Counted from the stretch's first letter, positions 6,081-14,881 are shown. The stretch is DNA of 22,451 nt from an uncultured Clostridia bacterium (GCA_946534455.1 CAMNCR010000155.1:1-22451); one strand, 5' to 3'. Notes: generated from the sequence alone by a model not told the origin. Numbers and translations: made by a program.

Positions 6081-9000
6081 TCAGTTTTCCGAGTCCGCGA
6101 AGCTGGTCCAGTCCTGGGTTTTGCCCTGCCACAGGCCCTCGGGCAGCACGCCCTCCGTCCGGAGCACAAAGCCCAGATCCGCGTTATAGTTGGCCCGGTC
6201 GCTTTCCACCGGCAGCTCCACGGAGTCAAACACGGAGCCGTCCGCCTCCTCCAGCACGGAGGCGATGATCCGCAGATCCGTCCTCCGGACGGTGGCGCGC
6301 ACCTGCGCCGGCGGCGTCACCCGCAGGGTGTAGACCGCGGGATAGATTTCCTCAAAGCGATAGAAGCCGTACTGATCCGAAACCGTGGAGGCCACCGTCT
6401 GGCCGTCCCGGAGCAGCTCGACGGTCACGCCCGGCAGCCCCGGCTCGGAATAATCCTGCAGACCGTCCCCGTTCAGATCCACCCAGCAGAAGTCTCCCAG
6501 GCGGCCGGGCAGCACGCAGCCGAAGTCCTGCGCCAGCTGATCCTCGCCCATGCGGAGGGCAAAGGCCGCGGACTCCCCGTGGCGGCCCTCCGTCCGCTCC
6601 GCGACGGAGTGGACGCTGCCCGTCAGGCGCGCATCCCCCGGCTCCACCACGACGCATCCGGCCGGCATATCCGCCGTCACCTGATAGGTGCCCGGCATGA
6701 GCCCGTCAAAGGTATAGCCGCCGGTTTCCCCGGTGGACATGGACTGCAGGAGGGTTCCCGCCTCATCCAGCAGGGATACCACGGCGCCGGGCAGGGGCTC
6801 CGGCCCGTTGCCCCGGTCGATCCAGACCGTGCCGCCCACGGCGGTGTACTTCACCAGACCCAGCAGCAGATCGTCCGCCGATTCGTTTTCCCGCAGCGCG
6901 ATGCCCTGCAGCACCATCTGGCCGCCATCCTGCAGGAAGAGGCTGTCGCCCGCCCCGGCGCCCAGGGTGTTCCGCGGGAGGGTATAGGACAGGCCGTAGC
7001 TGCCCGGAATCAGATGCCCGGTGCCGAAGGCGCCCTGCTCATCCGTCCGCAGCGTTTCCACGGGAAGGCCCGACACCTCGTCCGTCAGCACGATCTCGCA
7101 CCCGGCAGGGGTGGCCTCCTCCGGATCCATCCGTCCGTCATTGTTTTCATCCAGCCAGACCCGGCCGCTCAGGGACACCGGCAGCGCAATGCCCAGGCAC
7201 TGGTTCTCCCAGCGGGCGCCCATCGCCACCTCGAGGGAGACGGTCTGCTCCTGATAGCCCGCCCGGAAGGGCAGGGAGACCGCGTCCGTTCTCGAAAGCA
7301 CATGGGGCGCGGGAATGGACAGGGTCATGGCATAGGCATCCGGCCGCAGCCCCTCCAGGGCAAACAGGCCCGACTCATCCGAGGTCACGGTCAGCACATC
7401 CAGCTCCGCCCGCGACGGCGTGAGGGTCAGCGTCACCGCGTCCAGCGCAGGCTCGCCCTCCTCCTGAATTCCGTTGCCGTTGGGATCGGAGAACACCGAG
7501 CCGGAAATCCGGCCCAGGGTCAGCGCGCCGCAGAGCGGCGCCTGCTGATAACCGCCCACAGGGAAATCAAACCATTCGCTTTCGCCCGTCCGGCTCCCGG
7601 AGGCGATCTGATTGCCTCCTTCGGCGCCGCGGGCGAACACCGCCTCCTCCGGCAGCTCATAGGTCACCTGGTATCTTCCCGGCATGACCGCATCGAAGGT
7701 GAAGCCTCCGCCATTGCCGATTTCCGCCCGGAAGGCCTCCCCTTCCTCGCTCATCAGGCGCACCACCGTGCCGGTCATGCCGGTCTCGCCCGCGTCCTGC
7801 AGGCCGTTATCGTTCGCATCCGCAAAGACGGTGCCCTCCACCGTGCCCGGATGGATCATGCCCATATCCAGCCCGGTCCGGTCCTCGCCCAGGTTCAGGA
7901 AAAAGAGCTCCGAATAGCCCTCGCCCCGGGAGCGGTTCAGCACCACGTTCCCCTCGCCCTGTCGCGTGAAGGCATAGCCCTCCAGTGCGTTCACCCGCAG
8001 GCTGTAGTTGCCGGGCACCAGATCGCTGAAATGATACCGGCCCTTGGCATCCGTCTTATCCGTCGCCACCACGGCGCCGTTTTCATCCAGCAGCGACACG
8101 GCCAGGCCGGAGACCGTCTTCTCCGCGCCGGAATGGGTGGCGGAGAAATCGTCGTCCAGATACGCCGTGCCCGACAGGGAGGCGGGATAGATGGCGCCCA
8201 CGTTCACGGTGCGCTGCTGGGCGTCGCCCAGCGTGAAATCGTTCCAGAAGTTTTCCCGCCGTCCGACCCGGGCCTGGAAATGATTGCCCTCGGGATCGGA
8301 CACCACGCGGGTGAAGTCCGCCCCGTCCTCCGGCAGCACGGCCCGCACGCGGTAGGTATTTCCCCGCAGGCCGGGCAGGATGTAGCGTCCGTCCTCTCCG
8401 GACCAGGCCACGGCAATTTCCTCGTCCTTGACCTGCTTGATCGCCGTCACCTTGACGCCGGCGAGCGGCGGCTCTCCCTCGTCATACAGGCCGTTGTAGT
8501 TCAGATCCAGGAAGCACTGGCCCGCAATCTCGGAGGACCACATGAAGCCGATATTCTGATCGTCCCGGGAAACCTTGTCGTTCGTATCCAGCGTCCGGGA
8601 GGCCTTTGTGACCCCCTCCGTGGTGAAGATCGAGCGGTTGTCCCCGCCGGTGCGGCTGTAGCGGGTGAACATCATGCCCTCCGGCGCCCAGGCGGTGATG
8701 GTATAGAAGCCCGGGCGAACCCGGTCCACCAGCCAGCTGCCGGTTTCATCCGTCGTGGTTTCATAGAACAGGCCGTTCTTCTGCCCCTCCAGGGTGATGC
8801 GGATTCCCGGCAGCATCTGCTCCCCGGCCTTGCGGATGCCGTCCGCCTCCGTTTCCAGCCAGCAGAAGCCGCCCACATGAATCATTTTGCCCACGGCCAC
8901 GCCGCGCTCCGCGGTCTGCCCGGCGGCGACGGAAACAGCACCGCTGGTCGCCTCGCCCAGAACGGAGACCGGCATGCAGTTCCAGATCAGGCCCGCGTCC

Positions 9001-9869
9001 TTCCCCGGCTGCGTGAAGCCCCAGCCGGAGGGAATGAAGGCCCGGATCCGGCAGTCGCCCGCCGGAACGTTTTCAAAGAGCACCAGTCCTTCCGCGTCCG
9101 TTCTGCCGACGGCCAGGGTTTCCTCCCCCTCCGCCGCCAGGAGATAGACGGGAATATCCTGCAGGCCTTCCTCATAGGCCCCCTGCTCCCCGTTGGTATT
9201 TTTGTCGTTGAACACCAGCACGCGCACCGCGCCGGTTCCCTCGCCCCCGGTCAGCGCGGCCGGCACGGGCTCCGGCGTCGGAGCCACCGTCGGCACGGCC
9301 GTCAGCCGCAGCTCCGGCGTGGTCGCCGGTGCGGCCGGGATCGGCTCATCCTCCGCTTCCGTCTCCGCGGGAGCGGGCTCCGCCTGGGGAACGATATCCG
9401 CCTGCGGTTCGATCTCCTCTCCGGGCGTTTCCTCCGCCGCGGGAGCGGGCTCCGCGGTCACCTCGGGCGTCGCCTCCGGCACCTCCGTGGCCTCCGGCAG
9501 CGCCGCCTGCTCCCGAACCTGGATCGGCACGGTCATCACGCCCGCGCCCTGCGGCACAACCTCCACCGCCGCCCCGGACCAGTCCCACCCGGCCGGCAGC
9601 GTTTCCACCATGGGCTCCAGCCGGATCCGCTCCAGGCTGGTCAGGGTCAGGACGCCGCCGTTGGCGGTCAGCGTACCCGCCTCCACGCCGTTCTGCAGAA
9701 CCCGGAAACGGCCGGAAAGCGGCCGGATGCTCTCCGCCCCGCTTTCATCCGTCTGAAGGCCCGTCAGGGTCACGCCCAGGGAAACAACCTCCGCCCGGGC
9801 CCCGTTCAGGCTCAGGCAGCAGACAGTCAGGCACAGGGCCAGCAGCAGCGCGCGCAGCGTTCTTCTCAT
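6081..9869 (-). CDS. Large secreted protein with about nine SdrD-B-like repeats
   Basis: The protein has 1262 residues. A signal peptide ends at about residue 26 (NGARA before EVVSL). An N-terminal beta domain (27-118) leads to a Pro/Glu/Ala/Thr-rich linker (119-208). Nine SdrD-B/Cna-B-like repeats follow at about 213, 331, 447, 563, 676, 786, 898, 1009 and 1122, each 70-80 residues and ending in a G-Y/F-P-G-Y pattern. Six carry the Ca-binding-like loop typical of SdrD-B (for example DLNYNGLYDEGE, DANDNGLQDAGE, DPNGNGIQEEGE, DLNGDGLQDYSE); repeats 2, 4 and 8 have degenerate loops. The C-terminus (LPEGLWQGKTQDWTSFADSEN) is hydrophilic with no LPxTG, hydrophobic tail or basic end, so no sortase anchoring is evident. 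A rod-like stalk, adhesin or envelope scaffold is likely. GGAGG lies about 11 bases before the ATG, rather distant. Coupling to the VanW gene suggests joint function. Confidence 0.88.
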   Translation of the reverse strand: MRRTLRALLLALCLTVCCLSLNGARAEVVSLGVTLTGLQTDESGAESIRPLSGRFRVLQNGVEAGTLTANGGVLTLTSLERIRLEPMVETLPAGWDWSGAAVEVVPQGAGVMTVPIQVREQAALPEATEVPEATPEVTAEPAPAAEETPGEEIEPQADIVPQAEPAPAETEAEDEPIPAAPATTPELRLTAVPTVAPTPEPVPAALTGGEGTGAVRVLVFNDKNTNGEQGAYEEGLQDIPVYLLAAEGEETLAVGRTDAEGLVLFENVPAGDCRIRAFIPSGWGFTQPGKDAGLIWNCMPVSVLGEATSGAVSVAAGQTAERGVAVGKMIHVGGFCWLETEADGIRKAGEQMLPGIRITLEGQKNGLFYETTTDETGSWLVDRVRPGFYTITAWAPEGMMFTRYSRTGGDNRSIFTTEGVTKASRTLDTNDKVSRDDQNIGFMWSSEIAGQCFLDLNYNGLYDEGEPPLAGVKVTAIKQVKDEEIAVAWSGEDGRYILPGLRGNTYRVRAVLPEDGADFTRVVSDPEGNHFQARVGRRENFWNDFTLGDAQQRTVNVGAIYPASLSGTAYLDDDFSATHSGAEKTVSGLAVSLLDENGAVVATDKTDAKGRYHFSDLVPGNYSLRVNALEGYAFTRQGEGNVVLNRSRGEGYSELFFLNLGEDRTGLDMGMIHPGTVEGTVFADANDNGLQDAGETGMTGTVVRLMSEEGEAFRAEIGNGGGFTFDAVMPGRYQVTYELPEEAVFARGAEGGNQIASGSRTGESEWFDFPVGGYQQAPLCGALTLGRISGSVFSDPNGNGIQEEGEPALDAVTLTLTPSRAELDVLTVTSDESGLFALEGLRPDAYAMTLSIPAPHVLSRTDAVSLPFRAGYQEQTVSLEVAMGARWENQCLGIALPVSLSGRVWLDENNDGRMDPEEATPAGCEIVLTDEVSGLPVETLRTDEQGAFGTGHLIPGSYGLSYTLPRNTLGAGAGDSLFLQDGGQMVLQGIALRENESADDLLLGLVKYTAVGGTVWIDRGNGPEPLPGAVVSLLDEAGTLLQSMSTGETGGYTFDGLMPGTYQVTADMPAGCVVVEPGDARLTGSVHSVAERTEGRHGESAAFALRMGEDQLAQDFGCVLPGRLGDFCWVDLNGDGLQDYSEPGLPGVTVELLRDGQTVASTVSDQYGFYRFEEIYPAVYTLRVTPPAQVRATVRRTDLRIIASVLEEADGSVFDSVELPVESDRANYNADLGFVLRTEGVLPEGLWQGKTQDWTSFADSEN

Positions 9870-9937
9870 CGTTCAGTATGCCTCCGGAAAACAGATTTGC
9901 GACGCGCTGCCACACCGGCGCGCGCCGCGAAAGAAAG

Positions 9938-9951
9938 CCCGATTCCTCGGG
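9938..9951 (-). terminator. Weak terminator-like hairpin after the lipoprotein gene
   Basis: On the minus strand CCCGA-GGAA-TCGGG forms a 5-bp stem and is followed by CTTTCTTTCG. It starts one base after the lipoprotein stop, in the 83-bp gap before the SdrD-repeat gene. The stem is short and the T-tract interrupted, so partial termination at most is expected. Confidence 0.35.
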
Positions 9952-9952
9952 A

Positions 9953-10804
9953 TCAGTTCATCTTGACCGTTTTGACAAATTTGTGGAACAGGCTGTCCAC
10001 ATAGGTTTCCGTATAGCCCTGGGGATAGGACGTATGCAGAATATAGAGCGTCTTGTCCACGCAGGCGGCGATCATGCGGCCCGCCACCTTCACGCCGCTC
10101 AGATTCGTGCCGGAATAGTTGGCGTAAACGCCCTTGCTGCCCAGGAAGGTCCGGTTGGCCGTGTTCGAGGGGCTGAAGCTCTTGAAGCTCTCGCTGTGAA
10201 CCGTGTCCAGCATGCCCTTGATTTCCCGCGTCAGATCGGATTCGGAGTAAACCCGGTTGACCGGCACCACGCGGATGGTCAGCTGGGCGGGATAATCCAT
10301 GGACGGATCCGGATTGGTCAGCGTGTAGGCATCCGGCTGGGAATCGTCCACGGTCCAGCCCGCCGGCGCCTCGAAGGTCATGTGCAGCGCGGCCGCCTCA
10401 TAGGTGGCATAGGCAAAGGTCAGCTTCGGCAGGGGCGTAGGCGTGGGCTTGTCGATGGGATCGATGACCACCGGGGTCGCGCCCGCGTACTCGGACTGCA
10501 TGGTCGGCGCGGCGGTCACCGGCGCCAGCATGTAATCCACATCCTCGCCCTCGCCGCCTTCCTCGGACGTGGGATCGTAGGATCCGTCGTCATAGTCCAC
10601 CGCGTTGACGACCGCGCCGGTGAACAGGACATCCTGCCCGTCCTGGGCCGCGTCCGTCGCCTGAACGGCGGGAGCCGACTGATTCTGCAGCACCTCGCCG
10701 GAGGTCGGGAAGGTTTCCTTCTCCTGGCACCCGGCCAGAAGCGCCAGGCACAGGGTCAGCAGCACCGCCAGCAGCCGCAGCTTTCCGTTTTTGCTCATCC
10801 TCAT
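9953..10804 (-). CDS. Lipoprotein of unknown function
   Basis: This 283-residue protein has a clear lipoprotein signal: basic N-terminus, hydrophobic core, and lipobox LLAGC with the lipidated Cys at residue 26. A low-complexity acidic and Thr/Pro-rich tether follows (about 27-125, ending TPTPLPKL). A C-terminal domain of about 150 residues contains MTFEAPAGWTVDD, TLTNPD, QLTIRVVPV and FHKFVKTVKMN. The pattern of a strand with P-x-G-W, a middle helix and a long strand is reminiscent of PsbP-like or similar alpha/beta lipoprotein domains, but I cannot assign a family. AAGGAGGT sits 6 bases before the ATG. It lies 31 bp after the yhaM-like gene and precedes the SdrD-repeat gene, so an envelope role next to that protein is plausible but unproven. 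Confidence 0.85.
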   Translation of the reverse strand: MRMSKNGKLRLLAVLLTLCLALLAGCQEKETFPTSGEVLQNQSAPAVQATDAAQDGQDVLFTGAVVNAVDYDDGSYDPTSEEGGEGEDVDYMLAPVTAAPTMQSEYAGATPVVIDPIDKPTPTPLPKLTFAYATYEAAALHMTFEAPAGWTVDDSQPDAYTLTNPDPSMDYPAQLTIRVVPVNRVYSESDLTREIKGMLDTVHSESFKSFSPSNTANRTFLGSKGVYANYSGTNLSGVKVAGRMIAACVDKTLYILHTSYPQGYTETYVDSLFHKFVKTVKMN

Positions 10805-10835
10805 GCGAATACCTCCTTGTTCTACATCCTGCGGA

Positions 10836-11795
10836 TTATTCCGCGTCCTCCGTATAAAGGGGATGATAGACCCGTCTGTCCAGGCTGAAGATTTTCTCCG
10901 AAAACGCGCCTGGCGGCGTTTTATCCATGGCGGACTTCATCGTGTTCATCCGGGCGTCCATGATATCAATCCAGTGCAGCGCTTCCGCCTCCGGGAACAT
11001 GGGCGGCCTCGGGCTGCCGTATTCCGCCTCCCCGTGATGGGACAGCAGCATATGCTCCAGCAGCACCAGCGGCTCCCCATGGACGTCCGCCTTCTCCGCC
11101 GCCTCCCGCAGCAGGGTAATGCCGCGCACCAGATGACCCAGCAGCTGGCCGTCGCGGGTGTAATCCGAAACATTGCCGGAGCGGTCGCTTCGCAGCTCCG
11201 TCATCTTGCCCAGATCGTGCAGGATGACTCCCGCAAAGAGCAGATCCGCGTTCAGCCAGGGATACACCTGAATCAGGCCCCGGGCCACGCGAAGCATGTC
11301 CGTCGTATGATGCAGCAGGCCGGATCGCTCCGCGTGATGCATGCGCTGTGCCGCCGGGAACCAGAGCAGATCCTCCCCCGCCTGATCCAGCATGGTCTCC
11401 GTCAGGCGCCGCAGCGGCTCGGAGGTGAAGGCGGCCACCGCCTCCCGAATCTCGGAAAGCATGTCCTCCGGGGCCCGGGGAGCGCAGGGCACCAGCAGAT
11501 TCATGTCCACCGGATCCCCGTCCTCCGCCAGGCGCCAGCGCTCCACCCGCAGCTGCAGCCGCCCGTTATATTCCTGCACGGTTCCCCGCACCTTGATCAC
11601 GCTGCCGCCGGCGGGAACTTCCGCGCCGCTTTCCCAGTTCCAGAGCTTGCAGTTGATTTCTCCCGTGCGGTCCGTCAGGTTCATGTCCACATAATCGTTG
11701 CCCTTCGAATCCTTCCGCTTTTCGGCGGAGCGGATCAGCAGAAAGCCTTCAAAGCGGACATCCTTCTGCAGCTGGCAAACCGTGTAATTCTCCAT
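10836..11795 (-). CDS. yhaM: YhaM-type 3'-5' exoribonuclease (OB-fold plus HD domain)
   Basis: The 319-residue protein matches the YhaM/CBF1 family in length and layout. Residues 10-90 form an OB-fold nucleic-acid-binding domain (FEGFLLIRSAEKRKDSKG, YVDMNLTDRTGEI, LWNW and GTVQEYNGRLQLRV). The HD phosphohydrolase domain follows, with metal ligands visible at H162/H163 (LLHHTTDML), H193-D194 (ILHDLGK), H253/H254 (LLSHHGEAEYGS) and D277/D280 (WIDIMDARM). The family degrades RNA and single-stranded DNA 3' to 5' with a divalent metal in the cytoplasm. It starts 30 bp after the dnaB stop and is co-directional, with AAAGGAAAA as ribosome binding site. In other Firmicutes yhaM is not usually next to dnaB, so the context is a local arrangement. 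The assignment is strong by motif pattern. Confidence 0.93.
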   Translation of the reverse strand: MENYTVCQLQKDVRFEGFLLIRSAEKRKDSKGNDYVDMNLTDRTGEINCKLWNWESGAEVPAGGSVIKVRGTVQEYNGRLQLRVERWRLAEDGDPVDMNLLVPCAPRAPEDMLSEIREAVAAFTSEPLRRLTETMLDQAGEDLLWFPAAQRMHHAERSGLLHHTTDMLRVARGLIQVYPWLNADLLFAGVILHDLGKMTELRSDRSGNVSDYTRDGQLLGHLVRGITLLREAAEKADVHGEPLVLLEHMLLSHHGEAEYGSPRPPMFPEAEALHWIDIMDARMNTMKSAMDKTPPGAFSEKIFSLDRRVYHPLYTEDAE

Positions 11796-11825
11796 GTCTG
11801 TTTTCCTTTCCGAAGGATGGAATCA

Positions 11826-13193
11826 TCAGAAGGGAGCGTCCCCTCCCGGCCCGGCGTCCCTGGCCAGATTGGCAAAGGTGGTGTACTCGCTCAGCCAGGC
11901 CAGCTTGACCGTACCCAGCGGGCCGGAGCGCTGCTTGGCAATGATCACCTCGCCGATGTTCTTGTCTTCCGTATCCTTATTGTAATATTCCTCCCGATGC
12001 AGGAACATGACCACGTCCGCGTCCTGCTCGATGGAGCCCGAATCCCGCAGATCGCTGAGAACCGGGCGCTTGTCAATCCGGTCCCGGTTGGCGCGGGACA
12101 GCTGGGCGCAGGCCACCACCGGGATCTTCAGCTCCAGGGCAATGGCCTTGAGCTGCCGGCTGATTTCGGAAACCTCCAGCTGGCGGTTTTCCACCTGGGA
12201 ATCCGCGTGCATGAGGCCCAGATAATCCAGCACCACCAGATCCAGGGAGGAATCCATCATCAGGCGCCGGCACCGGGAGCGCAGCTGGCTGGGGGTAATG
12301 CCCGCCGTATCGTCAATATACATCGGAGCGTTGGCCATGGGGCCCAGAGACCGGGCCAGGCGCATCCAGTCGTCATCCGAGAGGGTGCCCTTGCGCACCC
12401 GCTGCATGTCCACCCGCGCGTCCGAGCAGAGCAGGCGCATGGCGATCTGCTCCCGCGGCATTTCCAGCGTGAACACGGCGACGGATTTTCCCTTGTTCAG
12501 CGCCGCGTACGAGGCGATGTTCATGGCCAGCGAGGTCTTCCCCATCGAGGGGCGGGCGCCCAGCACGATCAGCTCGCCCCCGTGCAGCCCCGTCAGCAGG
12601 CTGTCCAGATCCAGGAAGCCCGTCGGAACGCCGGCGATCTGCCCGTGCAGCTTCGCCAGCTTCTCGATTTCCTCGTAGGTGTTGACCAGAATCTCCCGCA
12701 GCGGCTTGAGCGCTTCCCCCTCCGAGCGGTTCATGGCGATATCAAAGATCGACTTCTCGGCAGCGGCCAGCGTCTCCTGCACCGTCTGCTGCTGCGTGTA
12801 GCAGTTATGCAGGATGCCCTGAGAGGCACGAATCAGCTTCCGGAGCGTGGCCTTCTCCCGGACGAGCTCGATATAGGCCCGCACGTTGGCGGTCGTGGGC
12901 ACCTGGGAAATCAGGCGCAGCAGATACGCATCCCCGCCGACGCCCTCCAGGGTTCCCCGGCGGCTCAGCTCCGCGTGCATCGTCACCAGATCGATGGGCG
13001 TGCGCGCCTGGGACAGCGCCAGCATGGCGCCGTAGAGCTCCTGATGCTCCGGCAGGGAAAAATCATCCGCCTTCAGCTGCTCCGTGGCCCGAAGCACCGC
13101 GTTGGTATCCTGCAGCATGGAGCCCAGGACGCTGATTTCCGCCTCCACGCTGGCAGGCAGCGGGACTCCGCGATAATCCTCCTGACCCTCCAT
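11826..13193 (-). CDS. dnaB: Replicative DNA helicase DnaB
   Basis: This 455-residue protein has the usual DnaB/DnaC(Bacillus) length and organisation. The N-terminal primase-binding domain is at about 12-110 (PLPASVEAEISVLGSML, AYLLRLISQVPTTANV). A linker helix precedes a RecA-type motor domain from about 185 (GVPTGFLDLDSLLTGLHGGELIVL). Walker A is GARPSMGKT at 212-220, Walker B LDLVVLDYLGLM near 317-328, and the DnaB4-type QLSRANRDR and SDLRDSGSIEQDADVV stretches follow. It unwinds DNA at the fork as a hexamer and recruits primase. The start has GGGAGGGG upstream. It lies 34 bp downstream of rplI, the standard Firmicutes pairing. Confidence 0.98.
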   Translation of the reverse strand: MEGQEDYRGVPLPASVEAEISVLGSMLQDTNAVLRATEQLKADDFSLPEHQELYGAMLALSQARTPIDLVTMHAELSRRGTLEGVGGDAYLLRLISQVPTTANVRAYIELVREKATLRKLIRASQGILHNCYTQQQTVQETLAAAEKSIFDIAMNRSEGEALKPLREILVNTYEEIEKLAKLHGQIAGVPTGFLDLDSLLTGLHGGELIVLGARPSMGKTSLAMNIASYAALNKGKSVAVFTLEMPREQIAMRLLCSDARVDMQRVRKGTLSDDDWMRLARSLGPMANAPMYIDDTAGITPSQLRSRCRRLMMDSSLDLVVLDYLGLMHADSQVENRQLEVSEISRQLKAIALELKIPVVACAQLSRANRDRIDKRPVLSDLRDSGSIEQDADVVMFLHREEYYNKDTEDKNIGEVIIAKQRSGPLGTVKLAWLSEYTTFANLARDAGPGGDAPF

Positions 13194-13227
13194 GTCTTCC
13201 CCTCCCGTGGACCGCAGCGGGTCCGTA

Positions 13228-13680
13228 TTACTTCTTCAGCGGCTCAACGCTCAGCTTCATCGGGGTGGTTACGCCCGTGTACAGCCAGACGGTAATTTCC
13301 CGCACGCCGACCTCACGGATGGAATCCCCCAGCTCGATCTTCCGCTTGTCCACCTGAACGCCGTGCTGCTTTTCCAGCGCCTCCGCCACCTCCGCGGAGG
13401 TCACGGAGCCGTACAGCCGGCCCTTTTCGCCGCACTTGACCGCCAGGGTCACAACCTTGTTCTTCAGCGCGGCAGCCTTTTTCTGCGCCTCCGCCAGGCG
13501 TTCCGCCTCCCGGGCGTCCTGGGCGGCCCGCTTGCGCTCGATTTCCTTCAGGGCGCCGGGCGTCGCCTCCACGGCCAGCTTCTGCGGAAACAGGAAATTT
13601 CTCGCATAGCCGTCGCTGACGTTGAGAATTTCATCCCGCTTTCCGATGTTCTTAACATCCTTCAGCAATACTACCTTCAT
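13228..13680 (-). CDS. rplI: 50S ribosomal protein L9
   Basis: The 150-residue product has the expected L9 length. The conserved N-domain is [19 protein letters not shown], then [19 protein letters not shown], which binds 23S rRNA. The long connecting helix (about 44-75, rich in Ala, Glu, Lys) and the C-domain ([36 protein letters not shown]) follow. The ATG overlaps the yybS stop in ATGA, indicating coupled translation, with AGGAGG about 10 bases upstream inside yybS. Confidence 0.98.
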   Translation of the reverse strand: MKVVLLKDVKNIGKRDEILNVSDGYARNFLFPQKLAVEATPGALKEIERKRAAQDAREAERLAEAQKKAAALKNKVVTLAVKCGEKGRLYGSVTSAEVAEALEKQHGVQVDKRKIELGDSIREVGVREITVWLYTGVTTPMKLSVEPLKK

Positions 13681-14693
13681 TCGATGGTCCCCTCCTCATC
13701 CGGCCTCAGATGCCGTGAATCTCTTCTCTGATCAATCAGACCCATAATAATCGGTACAATGGGCGCAAGCATGGACAGCACCACCGCCCAGAGATTGCGC
13801 ACCGCGCTGCGGATGCCCATCTTCTTCTCCATCCAGAGCAGCAGACAGATTCCCTGCAGCGTATACGCCGCGCGGAACACGGCCACGCACAGCAGCCCCA
13901 TGTAGACCTCCACCCCGCCCGTGGACAGCGTCGCAAAGAGCCAGCCCACGCACAGCACCAGCAGCGCCAGGCCCAGGCCCCGGGGAATGTACCACTCCTC
14001 CATCGGCGGGAAGACGCCCTTTTCTCCGTTCCGGCGGCGGCGCCAGTCCGGCAGCACCGTGCACAGCAGCACCGTCAGCGCCGTGTGAACCACGATGCCG
14101 TTGCACATCGCCGAGGGCAGCATTTCCTCCAGCGTCACCCGGAGGCTGTAGAGCAGCTGCAGCCGGGTCGCGTCCGGCATCAGCACAAAGGTCAGCGAGG
14201 ACAGCGGACCGCTCAGATCCAGCCGGGAGAGCCCCGCGTTGTATGCATTGAGCAGAATGGTGTTCCGCTGCGGACTTTCGTTAATCAGATCGCACATGGC
14301 CCGGGCCACGCCCTCATTCAGCGGGGCGCCGAAGAGGGAAAGCATCATCCCGAGCATGGCGGCCCATCCGGCCACGCACAGCCCCGCCCAGAGCAGCGGC
14401 CGCGCAAAGCGGTTTTTCAGCGGCACGAGGGCGATGACGCCGCACAGGGCGCACCAGGGCAGCAGCCCCACCAGCATCGGCGCGGGAAACCGCCAGATGC
14501 AGGCAACCCCCGCGGAGGCGCACAGGGCGGCGACCGCCATCCATCCGTCCGTATAGGCCAGCACCGCCACGGCAATGGGCAGCACCGCCAGCGCCAGCGT
14601 CAGCGCCGAAATCCCGCGCACCGCCGCCAGCGCGGTCAGCGCAATGAGCACCAGAAAGGACAGGCCTCTGGGCTGCGCTTCCTTCCCAAGCAT
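13677..14693 (-). CDS. yybS: YybS-like (DUF2232) integral membrane protein
   Basis: The 338-residue protein is strongly hydrophobic with roughly eight membrane segments. Five lie in the first 140 residues, including [17 protein letters not shown] and a segment near [16 protein letters not shown] loop carrying [18 protein letters not shown] follows, then a further group after [19 protein letters not shown]. The C-terminal segment is followed by a charged cytoplasmic tail. Position directly upstream of rplI-dnaB and the fold pattern match the DUF2232/YybS family of Firmicutes. Function is unknown; an energy-coupling-transporter-like S-component resemblance has been suggested for the family, but nothing here proves it. 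The usual neighbour gdpP, normally between yybS and rplI, is missing. The start has GTGAGGTGG upstream and a good promoter 30 bases further. Confidence 0.8.
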   Translation of the reverse strand: MLGKEAQPRGLSFLVLIALTALAAVRGISALTLALAVLPIAVAVLAYTDGWMAVAALCASAGVACIWRFPAPMLVGLLPWCALCGVIALVPLKNRFARPLLWAGLCVAGWAAMLGMMLSLFGAPLNEGVARAMCDLINESPQRNTILLNAYNAGLSRLDLSGPLSSLTFVLMPDATRLQLLYSLRVTLEEMLPSAMCNGIVVHTALTVLLCTVLPDWRRRRNGEKGVFPPMEEWYIPRGLGLALLVLCVGWLFATLSTGGVEVYMGLLCVAVFRAAYTLQGICLLLWMEKKMGIRSAVRNLWAVVLSMLAPIVPIIMGLIDQRRDSRHLRPDEEGTIE

Positions 14694-14729
14694 GCTGCCA
14701 CCTCACTTTCTTCCATAACTATTCAAAAT

Positions 14730-14758
14730 ATGATATCTCATCCCGGGTGAAAAAGCAA
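14730..14758 (-). promoter_or_regulatory. Sigma-A promoter of the yybS-rplI-dnaB train
   Basis: On the minus strand TTGCTT (14758-14753) and TATCAT (14735-14730) are separated by 17 bases. Transcription should start near 14723, about 30 bases before the yybS ATG. It is the only convincing promoter I see for the minus-strand train that ends at 3344. Confidence 0.6.
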
Positions 14759-14786
14759 GACGCCGTGATGCACATTCCCCTGCCCC

Positions 14787-14806
14787 TTCCAAAAATTGTT
14801 TCGGAA
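14787..14806. repeat. Imperfect 20-bp palindrome between divergent promoters
   Basis: TTCC-A-AAA ... TTT-C-GGAA shows seven of ten base pairs between its two arms. It lies between the yybS promoter and the promoter at 14853, where an operator would be expected, but no regulator family is recognised. Confidence 0.25.
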
Positions 14807-14852
14807 AGATGAGAAAAATAAGGCCGGTTTTCATGATTTTGTAATAATTTCT

Positions 14853-14881
14853 TTACATAATCCGCAAGATATGGTATATTG
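14853..14881 (+). promoter_or_regulatory. Sigma-A promoter of the peptidoglycan-binding protein gene
   Basis: TTTACA (14853-14858), a 17-base spacer and TATATT (14876-14881) form a good sigma-A promoter. The start would be near 14888, leaving a leader of about 65 bases before the ATG at 14953. Confidence 0.6.

Noticed and set aside
4770..10004. A plus-strand open frame of 1744 codons antisense to the repeat-protein and VanW genes
   Set aside because: Its product is rich in His, Arg, Gln and Gly with no domain or plausible ribosome binding site. It mirrors the minus-strand genes, whose high third-position GC removes stops from this frame.
10791..13295. A plus-strand open frame of 834 codons opposite yhaM and dnaB
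   Set aside because: Composition typical of an antisense shadow; the minus-strand genes are unambiguous.
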